A stretch of 64,000 nucleotides of DNA from Wolinella sp963540505 (GTDB lineage Bacteria; Campylobacterota; Campylobacteria; Campylobacterales; Helicobacteraceae). Of the stretch, positions 7,767-16,638 are shown piece after piece (the first letter of the stretch is position 1; each line of letters opens with the position of its first letter). The translations under genes were made by a program, and so were the position numbers. The stretch is from the NCBI GenBank assembly GCA_963540505.1, contig CAUTMV010000004.1:108202-172201 (forward strand), in the 5' to 3' direction. The notes under the pieces were generated by a model that was not told the DNA's origin, ran no database searches, and saw only the letters and a list, made by a program, of their open reading frames with translations.

Positions 7767-8456
7767 TTATTCTAGGCGTTGTAAAATCTCGTGCGGGATT
7801 TTATCAAAACTCTCGAGAATCTCACCACCGTGATCTTTGATGAAGCCCTCCGCACTTTGGCGACTTTCAAAAGGTATGAGCTCGCGCCCCATGGGACCAA
7901 AAATATCGCTCCCGATCACATAGACCGCCTCTTTTGCATCCAGACGCCTCAGCGTGTAGTAATCGCTCACATCAATGCGCGCCACCTCTCCTTTGAAGCT
8001 TGGCAGATACTCCTTGGGCGCAGTGATAAACTTCAGAAGATCCTTAATCCCGTCAAAATAGAACGATTCCCCGCTTGTGCTCGTGACTTTAGCGGCAAAA
8101 CGCGGATATTTATCGACGAACATTCCGCACACGGGGCATTTCGCGCGCGAGGGCACGGCAATTTTTTCATTACTTTCGCGCGCGAGATTTTGGATTTTTA
8201 TATCCCAAATGTAATAAAGCAGCGCCTCGCGCTCTTTTGCGCTCCGATTCCCGCAAAGTCCCGAATCTAGCGCACTTTTGAGCGCGTCAAATTCTTTAAA
8301 ATTGGACATCTGAAATGCCTTGCAATGACGCGTGAAAATACGCTCGCCCATAGGATAGAGACGCTTTTGCTTCACCTCTTGGGTGGGGGCTTTTGGAGCT
8401 TGCGCGCCAAAAGCAAGCAGGAGTGAAGCGGAAAATAATAACAGTGCCAAACGCAT
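7767..8456 (-). CDS. NosL-like exported protein with CPVCGM copper motif
   Basis: A signal peptide covers roughly residues 1-19 (LALLLFSASLLLAFGAQA). The C-terminal half (from about 100) matches the NosL family: CPVCGMFVDKYPRFAAKV with C107 and C110, then ESFYFDGIKDLLKF and VIGSDIFGPMG. Family knowledge: NosL is a periplasmic copper chaperone first known from nitrous oxide reductase assembly, with relatives used more widely for copper delivery. The N-terminal half (about 35-100) has extra cysteines (C45, C68) and is not recognised. The neighbouring TlpA-like thioredoxin, eight bases upstream, is a plausible redox partner for the cysteine motif. No nos genes are in the window. Confidence 0.8.
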   Translation of the reverse strand: MRLALLLFSASLLLAFGAQAPKAPTQEVKQKRLYPMGERIFTRHCKAFQMSNFKEFDALKSALDSGLCGNRSAKEREALLYYIWDIKIQNLARESNEKIAVPSRAKCPVCGMFVDKYPRFAAKVTSTSGESFYFDGIKDLLKFITAPKEYLPSFKGEVARIDVSDYYTLRRLDAKEAVYVIGSDIFGPMGRELIPFESRQSAEGFIKDHGGEILESFDKIPHEILQRLE

Positions 8457-8464
8457 GGGAATCC

Positions 8465-8947
8465 TTAATTAATGATGTTTTGCAGGCGTTTTTCAAGCTC
8501 CAGCGGGGAGCTTTCGCCATAGATAATGTCGGTGATGATTCCCGCCCTATTTACAAAAAGCGTCGTGGGAATCGCCACAATGCCAAAGGTTTTTGAGAGC
8601 TTCTGTTCCTCATCGGCGATGAGCTCGTGGTGCAATTTGTGCTTTTGCGCGAAGCTTAAGAGCGTCTCTTTTGGCTCGCCGACATTAATGGCGATTATAT
8701 CAAGTTTTTGATAATGCTTCTCATAAAGCTTATCAAGAAATGGCATTTCGCGCACGCACGAGGCGCAATGGCTCTGCCAAAAGCGCACCACAAGGGCTTT
8801 GTCCTCAAAAGGCACAAGAGGCTTCCCCTCCAAATTTTCCAGTGCGATTTGCGGGAATCGCGCCCCGATTTGGATAGGCGAGCGCACTTCACAGCCCCAA
8901 AATATCACCAAAATCATTCCGCTGAGAATCAGAGAAAAAGCGCGCAT
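8465..8947 (-). CDS. TlpA-like thioredoxin-fold lipoprotein
   Basis: A 160-residue protein with a lipoprotein signal (SLILSGMILVIFWGC; lipid cysteine C19) and a thioredoxin fold of the TlpA/ResA type. The redox pair is C61 and C64 in WQSHCASC, and the cis-proline loop is VAIPTTLFVN. It probably acts in the periplasm on the reducing side of disulfide exchange, for example keeping copper-site or heme-site cysteines reduced. Its close coupling to the NosL-like gene supports a copper-related job, which is inference. It is divergent from ugd with about 120 bases between. Confidence 0.85.
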   Translation of the reverse strand: MRAFSLILSGMILVIFWGCEVRSPIQIGARFPQIALENLEGKPLVPFEDKALVVRFWQSHCASCVREMPFLDKLYEKHYQKLDIIAINVGEPKETLLSFAQKHKLHHELIADEEQKLSKTFGIVAIPTTLFVNRAGIITDIIYGESSPLELEKRLQNIIN

Positions 8948-9070
8948 ACCACTCCTTTTGGGCGGGATTTTATCGCGCGAGAGTTTAAAGAAGCGAAATT
9001 CTGCGAGATTGCGGCGGGGATTTGCGGTTGTGTGTTAGAATTACGCCACTTTAAGAGCGTGGAGTATGCA

Positions 9071-10420
9071 GTGAATATCGCAGTCGTTGGCACGGGATAT
9101 GTGGGGCTTGTAAGTGGGGCGTGTTTTGCCGAGATGGGGAATCGCGTCGTGTGCGTGGATATTAACTCCCAAAAAATTGAGCGGCTAAAGCGCGGAATCG
9201 TGCCCATTTATGAGCCCGGACTCGAAGAGATGGTGCTCAAAAATCATCAAAAGGGCGATTTGCATTTCACCACCTCGCTCAAAGAGGCTTTGGAGGGCAC
9301 GGAGGTGGTTTTTATCGCCGTGGGGACGCCCATGGGCGAAGATGGTAGTGCAGATTTGCAATACGTCCTGAGCGTGGCACGCGAGATTGGCGAAGAGATG
9401 ACGCGCAGGCTCATCATCGTCGATAAATCCACTGTCCCTGTGGGCACTGCGAGTAAGGTGCAAGAAGTGGTGCAAGAGGCGCAGCGCGCGAGAGGTAAAA
9501 CGATTGCTTTTGATGTGGTAAGTAATCCAGAATTTCTCAAAGAGGGTGATGCGATTAATGACTTTATGAAGCCTGATCGGGTGATCGTCGGGGCGGATAA
9601 TAGCGAGGCGCTCGAGCGTATGCGAGAACTCTATGCACCTTTTACGCGAAGTCATGACCGATTTATCGCGATGAGCGTGAAGAGTGCGGAGATGACGAAA
9701 TACACGGCTAATGCGATGCTTGCGACCAAAATTAGCTTCATGAATGAGATTGCGAATATCTGCGAAGCGGTGGGGGCGGACGTTAATGACGTGCGTGTGG
9801 GAATCGGGAGCGATAAGCGTATCGGATATAACTTCATCTATCCCGGGTGCGGATATGGCGGGAGCTGCTTCCCCAAAGATGTCCAAGCACTGGAGAAAAT
9901 TGCGCAAGATGCGGGAATCGCGCCTAGGATTATCCACGCGGTGCAGGAGGTCAATGCCGCGCAGAAGCTCGTGCTCGTGCGCAAAATCGTCTCATGTTTT
10001 GGCGAGAATCTCGCAGACAGGAGCTTTGGGATTTGGGGGCTAAGCTTTAAGCCCGAGACCGATGATATGCGCGAGGCGAGCTCAATTACGCTAATTAGCG
10101 AGCTTCTTAAACGCGGCGCAAAGGTGCAAGTCTATGATCCAAAGGCGATGGAAGAGGCGAGGCAGCACTATCTCAAGGGGTATCCGCAGGTGGTTTATGC
10201 GAGCAATAAATATGACGCGCTCAATGGGGCTGATGCGATGGTGCTCGTGACGGAGTGGAAGGAGTTTAGAAGCCCCGATTTTTACGAAATCATGGGGCGG
10301 CTGCGTCAAGCGATTATTTTTGATGGGCGCAATCAGTATAAAAAGGCGCGGCTAAGCGAGCTGGGGATTGCTTACTATCAGATTGGCGTAGGAGGGGAGC
10401 AACCATGCCAAAAGTGCTAG
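9071..10420 (+). CDS. ugd: UDP-glucose 6-dehydrogenase
   Basis: This NAD-dependent enzyme oxidises UDP-glucose to UDP-glucuronate for surface polysaccharide synthesis. From a GTG at 9071 the protein has 449 residues: the Rossmann motif GTGYVG at 7-12, the central helical domain, the catalytic cysteine C266 in GGSCFPKD, and the C-terminal UDP-binding domain (WGLSFKPETDDMREA). I chose GTG 9071 because GGAG lies six bases upstream and the product then starts directly with the Rossmann strand (NIAVVGTG). A longer open frame to the left runs antisense through the TlpA-like gene and is not used. It overlaps the next gene by 16 bases. No other polysaccharide genes are adjacent. Confidence 0.95.
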   Translation: MNIAVVGTGYVGLVSGACFAEMGNRVVCVDINSQKIERLKRGIVPIYEPGLEEMVLKNHQKGDLHFTTSLKEALEGTEVVFIAVGTPMGEDGSADLQYVLSVAREIGEEMTRRLIIVDKSTVPVGTASKVQEVVQEAQRARGKTIAFDVVSNPEFLKEGDAINDFMKPDRVIVGADNSEALERMRELYAPFTRSHDRFIAMSVKSAEMTKYTANAMLATKISFMNEIANICEAVGADVNDVRVGIGSDKRIGYNFIYPGCGYGGSCFPKDVQALEKIAQDAGIAPRIIHAVQEVNAAQKLVLVRKIVSCFGENLADRSFGIWGLSFKPETDDMREASSITLISELLKRGAKVQVYDPKAMEEARQHYLKGYPQVVYASNKYDALNGADAMVLVTEWKEFRSPDFYEIMGRLRQAIIFDGRNQYKKARLSELGIAYYQIGVGGEQPCQKC

Positions 10421-10920
10421 GATTCTTGGGAATCGCCCTGCTTTTTGGTGCTTGCCAGCTCTATAATGACGCGCTCAAGCCCGATAGAATCGAAGAGCGA
10501 TACATACAGGCAACGCGCAAAGGCGAGCTTTTAAATGGGCTAAAAACCGAAGCAATCATCGTCGCCACCCACCTCAATGGGTTTGATAGCGAGCACTTCA
10601 AACACGAAGAGGGTGAGCTCTTTTTCATCGATATTTATTTGAGTGATACCTCGCTAGAGCGCAAGGACAGGGGGCTTTACAACCCTCTATACAGCGTGAG
10701 GCTCTCTAATGGCGCAACTCCCCTAGAGATTACGCAGCTGGAGAAGAGCGATCTTTTGCGCTATAACATCACATTTGCCAGTCGTTGGGGCGAGTATTTT
10801 CTTGTGCGATTCCCTGTGCAGACACGTCGATACCTCAAGGAGATGAGTCTAGAGATCGTGCATAAAAACCTAGGAATCGCCAAGCTTGACTACGGATTTA
10901 AGGTGATGAAGAAAAAGTGA
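10405..10920 (+). CDS. Putative lipoprotein of unknown function
   Basis: A 171-residue protein with a lipoprotein signal MPKVLGFLGIALLFGAC (lipid cysteine at 17). The mature part is mixed alpha/beta with no motif I recognise. It sits between ugd (16-base overlap) and tlyA (4-base overlap), so translation is probably coupled. As far as I recall, an uncharacterised lipoprotein also precedes tlyA-ribF in H. pylori, which would suggest a conserved but unknown role in the envelope. Confidence 0.8.
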   Translation: MPKVLGFLGIALLFGACQLYNDALKPDRIEERYIQATRKGELLNGLKTEAIIVATHLNGFDSEHFKHEEGELFFIDIYLSDTSLERKDRGLYNPLYSVRLSNGATPLEITQLEKSDLLRYNITFASRWGEYFLVRFPVQTRRYLKEMSLEIVHKNLGIAKLDYGFKVMKKK

Positions 10921-11681
10921 GGCTTGATTCTTATCTGGTGCAAGAAGGGCTTGTCGCTAGCAAGGAGAAGGCGCAAAGGCTCATCAAAGAGGGAGCGGTG
11001 CGGGTTGGCGAGGTGGTGATATGCAAGGCTGCGTATCAGATTTCGGGAGATTCGCAGGTGGAGCTTTTGCGTGATGTGCCCTATGTCGGGCGTGCAGGCG
11101 AGAAGCTTGCGCACTTTTTGCGCGCGCATTCCGAAATTTCGCTGCGAGGGAAATGCGTGTTGGACATCGGCTCAAGCACGGGCGGATTCGCTCAAGTGGC
11201 GTTACAAGCGGGTGCAGAGCGGGTCGTGTGCGTCGATGTAGGACGTGATCAGCTGCATGAAAGTCTGCGCTCTGATGTGAGAATCGAGCTTTATGAAGAG
11301 ACGGATATACGGGATTTTGCTTGCACGCGCGTGAATGATTTGCGCTCCGATTCCTTAGGAATCCGCGCAGATTGCGATCCGCTTCGATTCCCTCTAATCT
11401 TGTGCGATGTCTCTTTTATTTCGCTTTCAAAAATTTTGCCCGAAATTGCGCGCTTGTGCGAATATGAGGCGATTTTGCTCTTTAAGCCGCAATTTGAAGT
11501 GGGAAAGACCGCAAAGAGAAATCACAAAGGAGTAGTGCTGCAGCAAGAGTGCGTTTTGGCGCGTCTGGAGGAGTTTTGCGCGGAGTGTGAGGCGAGTGGC
11601 TTTGAAGTGCGCTCGCGCGAGGCTTCCAAGCTCAAGGGAAAGGAGGGCAATGAAGAATTTTTTCTCTATTTGCGGCGATGA
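10917..11681 (+). CDS. tlyA: TlyA-family S4-domain RNA methyltransferase
   Basis: The 254-residue protein joins an S4 RNA-binding domain (RLDSYLVQEGLVASKEKAQRL... residues 1-60) to an FtsJ-like methyltransferase (VLDIGSSTGGFAQVAL near residue 81, VCVDVGRDQL, LILCDVSFISL). TlyA proteins methylate 2'-hydroxyls of rRNA and have also been called hemolysins. The start is a GTG overlapping the previous stop, with AAGG upstream. It overlaps ribF by 32 bases, an arrangement shared with relatives. The exact rRNA target cannot be read from sequence. Confidence 0.92.
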   Translation: MRLDSYLVQEGLVASKEKAQRLIKEGAVRVGEVVICKAAYQISGDSQVELLRDVPYVGRAGEKLAHFLRAHSEISLRGKCVLDIGSSTGGFAQVALQAGAERVVCVDVGRDQLHESLRSDVRIELYEETDIRDFACTRVNDLRSDSLGIRADCDPLRFPLILCDVSFISLSKILPEIARLCEYEAILLFKPQFEVGKTAKRNHKGVVLQQECVLARLEEFCAECEASGFEVRSREASKLKGKEGNEEFFLYLRR

Positions 11682-12522
11682 GCGCGTCTGTTCGCTTGCG
11701 CTGGGGAAGTTTGATGGCATGCACAGAGGGCATCAGGAGCTTTTTGGGCGGCTTTGCATGCCCGGAGCGATTCTCGTGATTGATGCAGAGGGCGGGAATC
11801 TCACGCCGGGTGCGTTAAGGAGCGAATTCACGAGCCTTCCTATTTGTGCGATTCCCTTTAGTGAGATTAAAAATTTAGGCGCAGAGGAGTTTATCGCGCT
11901 TCTTTTGCGTGCATTTCCTTTGCTTAAGCGGCTTGTGGTGGGCTATGATTTTCGCTTTGGCAGGAATCGAGCCTATGGGATTAGCGAATTACGCGCACTT
12001 TTTGGCGGAGAAGTGGTCGTGGTCGAGGAGATTTTCTACCAAGGTATATCGGTGCATTCAGGGGCGATTAGGGAGCGAATTTTACGCGGAGCGATGGGCG
12101 AAGCGCGGGCTCTTTTGGGTAGAGATTATTTTATTGAGGGCACAATTATACGCGGTCAAGGAATCGGGCATAATGAGCTTGTCGCTACGCTTAATCTGCA
12201 CGTGGAGCGATTCCTCTTGCCGCGTCCCGGGGTCTATGCGAGCAAAACGAGAATTGCGGGCTTAGTGTTTCATTCCGTGAGTTTTGTGGGGAATCGGCTC
12301 AGCACAGATGGGGAATTTGCCATTGAGACGCACTTGCTGCAAGATACGGGGGAATCTTTGGCGTTTGATTTGTCTAGCATTAATCAAGAAGTAAAAAAAA
12401 TAGCTAGGATACATTTCATAGAATATATAAGAGAAAATATATATTTTAGAGATATATCAAAATTAAAAGAGCAGATTTTTATGGATATTAAAAAGACTCA
12501 AGAGATTCTTAAGCAGGGATGA
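11650..12522 (+). CDS. ribF: Bifunctional riboflavin kinase / FAD synthetase
   Basis: RibF phosphorylates riboflavin to FMN and adenylylates it to FAD. The N-terminal nucleotidyltransferase has LGKFDGMHRGHQ (residues 18-29; H25, H28) and the C-terminal kinase domain starts near 155 with GTIIRGQGIGHNELVATLN, where the usual GxGxxxPTAN is altered to HNELVATLN. I start it at the ATG 11650 because AAGGAGGG lies immediately upstream. An A8 run lies in the last third of the gene at about 12393-12400. The 290-residue length is typical. Confidence 0.92.
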   Translation: MKNFFSICGDERVCSLALGKFDGMHRGHQELFGRLCMPGAILVIDAEGGNLTPGALRSEFTSLPICAIPFSEIKNLGAEEFIALLLRAFPLLKRLVVGYDFRFGRNRAYGISELRALFGGEVVVVEEIFYQGISVHSGAIRERILRGAMGEARALLGRDYFIEGTIIRGQGIGHNELVATLNLHVERFLLPRPGVYASKTRIAGLVFHSVSFVGNRLSTDGEFAIETHLLQDTGESLAFDLSSINQEVKKIARIHFIEYIRENIYFRDISKLKEQIFMDIKKTQEILKQG

Positions 12523-12525
12523 GCA

Positions 12526-13242
12526 ATGAGGGATGAACTTTTTAATGAAGAATTAAAGAAGCAATTTGAGTTTGATGACCGTGTAGCAGGGGTTTTTGAT
12601 GATATGTTAGCACGCTCGATTCCCTATTATGGGGTGGCTTGCGGTTTGTCGGTAGATTTTGCGCTAGCTTATATTGCAAAGGGTGGAATCCTCTATGATT
12701 TAGGCTGCTCAACGGGCACACTGCTACTTGATTTTGAGCGACGCATGGGTGCTTTGGATGGTGTGCAGCTCATTGGAATTGATAGCTCGGAAGCAATGCT
12801 AAAACGCGCAAGAGAAAAAGCCCTCGGATATGGATCAAAAATAGAATTTATTCATGGAGATATACTAGATTTTAATTATAAAAAGTGTAAAGTAATAATA
12901 TGTCATTATACTATTCAGTTTATACGACCGATCCATCGTCTTTATCTGTTAAAAAAGCTTTTTAACGCACTGCAAAGTGGAGGAATTTTAATCATTAGCG
13001 AAAAGGTTGTGAGCGAAGATCGGCGTTTGGATCATATAATGATCGAGCGATATTATAAGTATAAGCGTGCGCAAGGATACAGTGAAGTGGAGATTATGAA
13101 AAAACGTGAAGCATTAGAGAATGTATTGATTCCATACACAGCTAAAGAGAATGAAGATATCCTTAAAGAGGCGGGATTTTCCCATGTAGAGGCGATTTTT
13201 CGCTGGGTAAATTTTGCTACATTTATTGCATATAAGCATTAA
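12526..13242 (+). CDS. cmoA: Carboxy-S-adenosyl-L-methionine synthase
   Basis: CmoA makes carboxy-SAM, used by CmoB to modify wobble uridine 34 of tRNAs. The 238 residues fit the family: FDDRVAGVFDDMLARSIPYY at the start, methyltransferase motif I LYDLGCSTGTLL near residue 57, IGIDSSEAMLKRA, and FNALQSGGILIISEK. It lies three bases after ribF, then dapE follows. From here to the end of dapE the base composition is visibly more AT-rich than around it. cmoB is not in the window. Confidence 0.95.
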   Translation: MRDELFNEELKKQFEFDDRVAGVFDDMLARSIPYYGVACGLSVDFALAYIAKGGILYDLGCSTGTLLLDFERRMGALDGVQLIGIDSSEAMLKRAREKALGYGSKIEFIHGDILDFNYKKCKVIICHYTIQFIRPIHRLYLLKKLFNALQSGGILIISEKVVSEDRRLDHIMIERYYKYKRAQGYSEVEIMKKREALENVLIPYTAKENEDILKEAGFSHVEAIFRWVNFATFIAYKH

Positions 13243-13263
13243 GTATTGTATAAAGGTAAAGAT

Positions 13264-14505
13264 ATGAAATATGAAATAAATAATAGTGTAATTGATATTT
13301 TAAAAAAACTTATTACTTACAAAACGATTACTCCTCATGAATGCGGAATTTTTACCTATATTCGCTCGCTTTTGCCTGATTTTCAGGCTATTGAAATAGA
13401 GCGAAACGGGGTAAAAAATCTCTTTTTGTATCAGCATTTTGAAGGAAAAAGTGGCGCAAAACATTGCACTTTGGCGGGGCACATTGATGTTGTCCCTGCA
13501 GGGAAGGGGTGGGAGAGTGACCCGTTTTCTCCGATTCTTAAAGATGGGTATCTGTATGGGCGTGGGGCGCAGGATATGAAAGGTGGCGTAGCGGCAATGA
13601 TAAGTGCGCTACAAAAATTTTCACAATTATGGGGAGCAAAACAAAAGTGTTCCGACTCCCATAAGTCGCACAAAAACTGCACAGATTCTCTTGATAGCGA
13701 GGAATCATGCCCCTTTCGCACGCTTTCGCTCCTTTTGACCAGCGATGAAGAGGGGAGCGCAAAAGATGGCACGCTTGCGATGTTAGAGCACCTTAAGGAG
13801 ATTAATTTTTTGCCCGATATGGCGATTGTTGCTGAGCCCACAAGTCAGGCGCATTTTGGCGATGTAATTAAAATAGGGCGACGAGGCTCGATCAACGGAA
13901 AGCTCACTGTTAAAGGCAAGCAGGGGCATGTTGCGTATCCTGGGAAGTGTATCAATCCCGTAGAGCTAATTGCTCCGAAAATACCCTATATTGCAGGATT
14001 TGATCTTGATGATGGCGATGAATTTTTCCTGCCAAGTAAAATGGTAATTACTGATATTCGCGGGGGAATCGAGGCGGTCAATGTTACACCCGATGAATTA
14101 AAGATAATGTTTAATATACGAAACTCAACTAAAACAAATATAGATAAAGTCAGGCAACATATTAGCGACGTTTTAGTGGAGATTCCCCACGTGCTCGAGT
14201 TGGAGCAGAGCTCGCAGCCGTTTTTAACTAACCAAAACAGCGAGATATTGCAGCGTGTGAATAGTGCGATAGAGCAGGTTAGAGGGAATCTTCCGAGGCT
14301 AGAGACGGGAGGTGGGACGAGCGATGCGCGCTATTTCGCGGCTTTTGGCATTGATGTGGTGGAATGTGGCGTGGTAAATGATCGAATTCATGCGGCTAAT
14401 GAGCGGGTAAAAATCTCCGAGATAATGGAGCTTGAAGCGGTATTATTAAGGGCTTTAGTAAACAGGACGAGGGCGTTTGGAGCCGAAGTCAAACTAAACT
14501 CGTAA
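13264..14505 (+). CDS. dapE: Succinyl-diaminopimelate desuccinylase
   Basis: DapE releases LL-diaminopimelate from its succinylated form in lysine and peptidoglycan synthesis. The M20 peptidase motifs are present: AGHIDVVPAG (metal histidine), GRGAQDMKGG, TSDEEGSAKDGT, VAEPTS and GGGTSDARYF. I use the ATG at 13264 with AAAGG ahead of it; a TTG 18 bases upstream would add six residues. An odd feature is a cysteine- and serine-rich insertion of about 25 residues (near 125-150, containing CSDSHKSHKNC) between GGVAAMISALQKF and the strand leading to TSDEEG, which is not usual in the family. 413 residues in total. Confidence 0.94.
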   Translation: MKYEINNSVIDILKKLITYKTITPHECGIFTYIRSLLPDFQAIEIERNGVKNLFLYQHFEGKSGAKHCTLAGHIDVVPAGKGWESDPFSPILKDGYLYGRGAQDMKGGVAAMISALQKFSQLWGAKQKCSDSHKSHKNCTDSLDSEESCPFRTLSLLLTSDEEGSAKDGTLAMLEHLKEINFLPDMAIVAEPTSQAHFGDVIKIGRRGSINGKLTVKGKQGHVAYPGKCINPVELIAPKIPYIAGFDLDDGDEFFLPSKMVITDIRGGIEAVNVTPDELKIMFNIRNSTKTNIDKVRQHISDVLVEIPHVLELEQSSQPFLTNQNSEILQRVNSAIEQVRGNLPRLETGGGTSDARYFAAFGIDVVECGVVNDRIHAANERVKISEIMELEAVLLRALVNRTRAFGAEVKLNS

Positions 14506-14945
14506 CTCAACGTTCGAAAACAGACGAGAGCAACACAGAGAGAAGAATGCGCTAGAGCAGGCTGGGCAGGGGGAGCTGTGTTGAGCCTCGCAAGTAAACC
14601 CATGCAAAAGCGAGACTCAATTATGCAAACCAAAGCAAACCACAATCATAAGGAGATGTTTTTGAAATGTTTTCGATATACATTCAAAAACATAACGAGA
14701 TTTTAATCGAAAAATATTCAAAAGTCAAGAGCATTTAAGCGGCATTGCAAAAATTGATAAAACAGCACAAGAAGCGTCGATTTTCTGTATTTGCCCGCGC
14801 ATGGAGAGGGGGCGGAACGTGCCCCAAATGGCAGAATTGAAAGAATGACAACAATGGTCTATTTCCGTTAAAAAGCAATCAAAAATGGTTTAAAACACGC
14901 ACTTTAGCCCTATACTAAAATGCATGCAAAAGTGGTTTTCAAAAC
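14506..14945. other. 440-base stretch without a convincing gene
   Basis: Between dapE and the split transferase gene. A 23-codon frame starts at 14667 (MFSIYIQKHNEILIEKYSKV...) behind AAGGAG and ends at TAA; it matches nothing I know and may be a decayed remnant. The rest is AT-rich with no structural RNA signature, and the GGAATC motif is absent, consistent with replaced or degenerate DNA. Confidence 0.4.
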
Positions 14946-16067
14946 TTACTTTTCGACAACCTCACGTGTGATCTCTTTACCCTCTTGTGTGATTTTCATA
15001 TAGCCACCTCTACCATTTAGCCTATTGCCATTGACATAACCTTCCTTGCATGATGAAATTTCATTGTCATATCCGAGCAGGAAGCCGATAAATTCAGGGA
15101 TCTGCACATGGAAAGCAAACTCGCATTGTCCGAAAATTTTCTGCGCTTCTTGCATAATCTCAGGTGAATTTGACGTGATATAGAGAGGCACTTCATAATT
15201 TGCTGCATGCGTAAAACTTCCTTTTCCACCAGTAGATTCCGTAACATGTTGCCCATGATCAGAGGTGTAGATAAGCACCCAGCGATCTTTACCAAAGCGC
15301 GATTCCACTGCATGCTTAATTTTTTCTATAATTTTATCGGTGTAGGCAACGGTATTTAGGTATTGGTTAAGGAAATTGTCATTGCCAAAGATTTCGCTCC
15401 CCTTGGGCACCTGATAGGGCTCGTGTGAGCCAAATTGATTAAGCAAAATGAGGCTCTTATCCCCTGCTTCAAAATTCTCCAAAAAAGTTAGCAAATAGAT
15501 ATCATCAATGTTTTTATATTTATCTTGTGTGATTTCAAAGGAGTCTTTATAGGAATCCAAATGGCGTTTAAATAGGTTTGCATAGCTATTTCCATCTAGC
15601 GATTGCACGGAGAGGAACGCTGTTTTGTAGCCTATTTCTTGCGCCATGCGATAGAGATCGCTATCGTGAGAGGTAATTTGACGGATTGCACTCGGGCGTT
15701 TGATCACATGCACTAGGCTAGGGACGCTCACATTTGTATAAAGCGCCGCACTGAAGCTTTTAGTGAGAATCGCCTGCTCCTTTGATGCTTCGCTCTCTAA
15801 AAAGGGAGTGTTTTTTACAGGGTAACCAAATGCACTTACGTAGTGGCTTGAGAGACTTTCACCGACGATGAAAATTATTCTATCCGCGAGGGGCTTTTGT
15901 GTGACTTGTGGCTTTTCTCTTGTGTAGCTTTGGACGCTGGAGATTCCCAGTATCTCCCGAGGTAGCGTTTCGCCTAAAAACCGTGCGGTCACGTAAATAT
16001 ATGATTTTAAGACGCTGTGGCGATCTACCGCAAATCTCCCAAGCATAACGCTAGGATCTAGCAACAT
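14946..16067 (-). CDS. Phosphoethanolamine-transferase-like sulfatase-fold domain (C-terminal part of a phase-variable gene, OFF)
   Basis: The 373 residues hold the periplasmic alkaline-phosphatase-fold catalytic domain of the EptA/sulfatase family: IIFIVGESLSSHYVSAFGYP with the conserved ESxxxxxxxxYG pattern (the usual nucleophile threonine is not obvious), NTPFL, then IYTSDHGQHVTE metal ligands and SFTHAANYEVPLYI. Such enzymes add phosphoethanolamine to lipid A, core sugars or flagellar proteins. The frame is open upstream through the G9 tract (as PQGSSRKILDLLIIAALAF), so this and the 16109-16519 frame are one gene of about 525 residues interrupted at the tract. Adding one base (ten) or removing two (seven) restores the frame. 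It could alternatively be a sequencing error in a homopolymer. Confidence 0.8.
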   Translation of the reverse strand: MLLDPSVMLGRFAVDRHSVLKSYIYVTARFLGETLPREILGISSVQSYTREKPQVTQKPLADRIIFIVGESLSSHYVSAFGYPVKNTPFLESEASKEQAILTKSFSAALYTNVSVPSLVHVIKRPSAIRQITSHDSDLYRMAQEIGYKTAFLSVQSLDGNSYANLFKRHLDSYKDSFEITQDKYKNIDDIYLLTFLENFEAGDKSLILLNQFGSHEPYQVPKGSEIFGNDNFLNQYLNTVAYTDKIIEKIKHAVESRFGKDRWVLIYTSDHGQHVTESTGGKGSFTHAANYEVPLYITSNSPEIMQEAQKIFGQCEFAFHVQIPEFIGFLLGYDNEISSCKEGYVNGNRLNGRGGYMKITQEGKEITREVVEK

Positions 16068-16108
16068 CTTAATGGGATAAAAGGCTAGGGCAGCGATGAT
16101 AAGCAGAT

Positions 16109-16519
16109 CTAAGATTTTGCGACTAGACCCTTGGGGGGGGGCAGAAGCTTTCTAGCAAACTGCAATGCCATGAGACTTGCAAAAGAGGCGAGGATAATGA
16201 GCACTGTGGAGATTTTAGCTGAGATGATTCCTTTTGCAGCGACCGCGACTTCTGTAAATCTCTCAAACAAGAGCCATATATCCATAGGGCTGGCAAAATG
16301 TCCAAAAAACGACAAACTTGAGAACTCTACAACTATCCCAAAAGCGAGAAAAACAGTGAGCGCGTGGACAGAATGCGCGACTTGGCATACACAATAGAGA
16401 GGGCAAAAATCGCCCCCAAAAGCTATTCCTTCTGCAAAGTTACTCTTCTGGGCATTGATACTCTCGCGTAAAAACCACTCGCAGAGGGGAATCGCTAGGG
16501 CAAAAATAGCGATGATCAT
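16109..16519 (-). CDS. Membrane-domain half of the same phase-variable transferase gene
   Basis: The 136 residues have at least three hydrophobic helices (IIAIFALAIPLCEWF, HALTVFLAFGIVVEF, ISTVLIILASFASLMAL), fitting the N-terminal membrane domain of the phosphoethanolamine-transferase type. An in-frame stop lies four codons before the ATG, and AGGA abuts it. After KLLPPPKG, at the C9 tract on the coding strand, the frame runs into a stop (VAKS*), while the +1 frame continues into the sulfatase domain. In the phase read here only this truncated membrane piece would be made. Confidence 0.65.
   Translation of the reverse strand: MIIAIFALAIPLCEWFLRESINAQKSNFAEGIAFGGDFCPLYCVCQVAHSVHALTVFLAFGIVVEFSSLSFFGHFASPMDIWLLFERFTEVAVAAKGIISAKISTVLIILASFASLMALQFARKLLPPPKGLVAKS
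16133..16141 (-). repeat. Poly-G tract (G9; C9 on the coding strand), contingency locus
   Basis: Nine consecutive G bases interrupt the transferase gene. In Campylobacter and Helicobacter such tracts slip during replication and switch surface-structure genes. With nine the two halves are out of frame; ten or seven would join them. Confidence 0.8.
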
Positions 16520-16609
16520 TCCTGTTTTTTAGATGTTTTGTTGGCATTGATATCCTTTATTTGCGTCACCACAGAATAGATCGAATGACGACATTTAGTT
16601 TGAGTATTT

Positions 16610-16618
16610 ATAATAGCA
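16610..16618 (-). promoter_or_regulatory. Extended -10 box upstream of the split transferase gene
   Basis: The minus strand reads TGCTATTAT about 90 bases before the ATG at 16519, resembling the TGCTATAAT boxes at 179-187 and 2802-2810. Confidence 0.4.
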
Positions 16619-16638
16619 TCCACCTGAATCTTTGCGAT

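Noticed and set aside
8708..9070. Open frame extending ugd 121 codons upstream
   Set aside because: It runs antisense through the TlpA-like gene; the enzyme's Rossmann start and a ribosome site place the true start at GTG 9071.
12393..12400. A8 run in ribF as a phase-variation site
   Set aside because: Short A-runs are common in this AT-rich part, and ribF is essential, so switching is unlikely.
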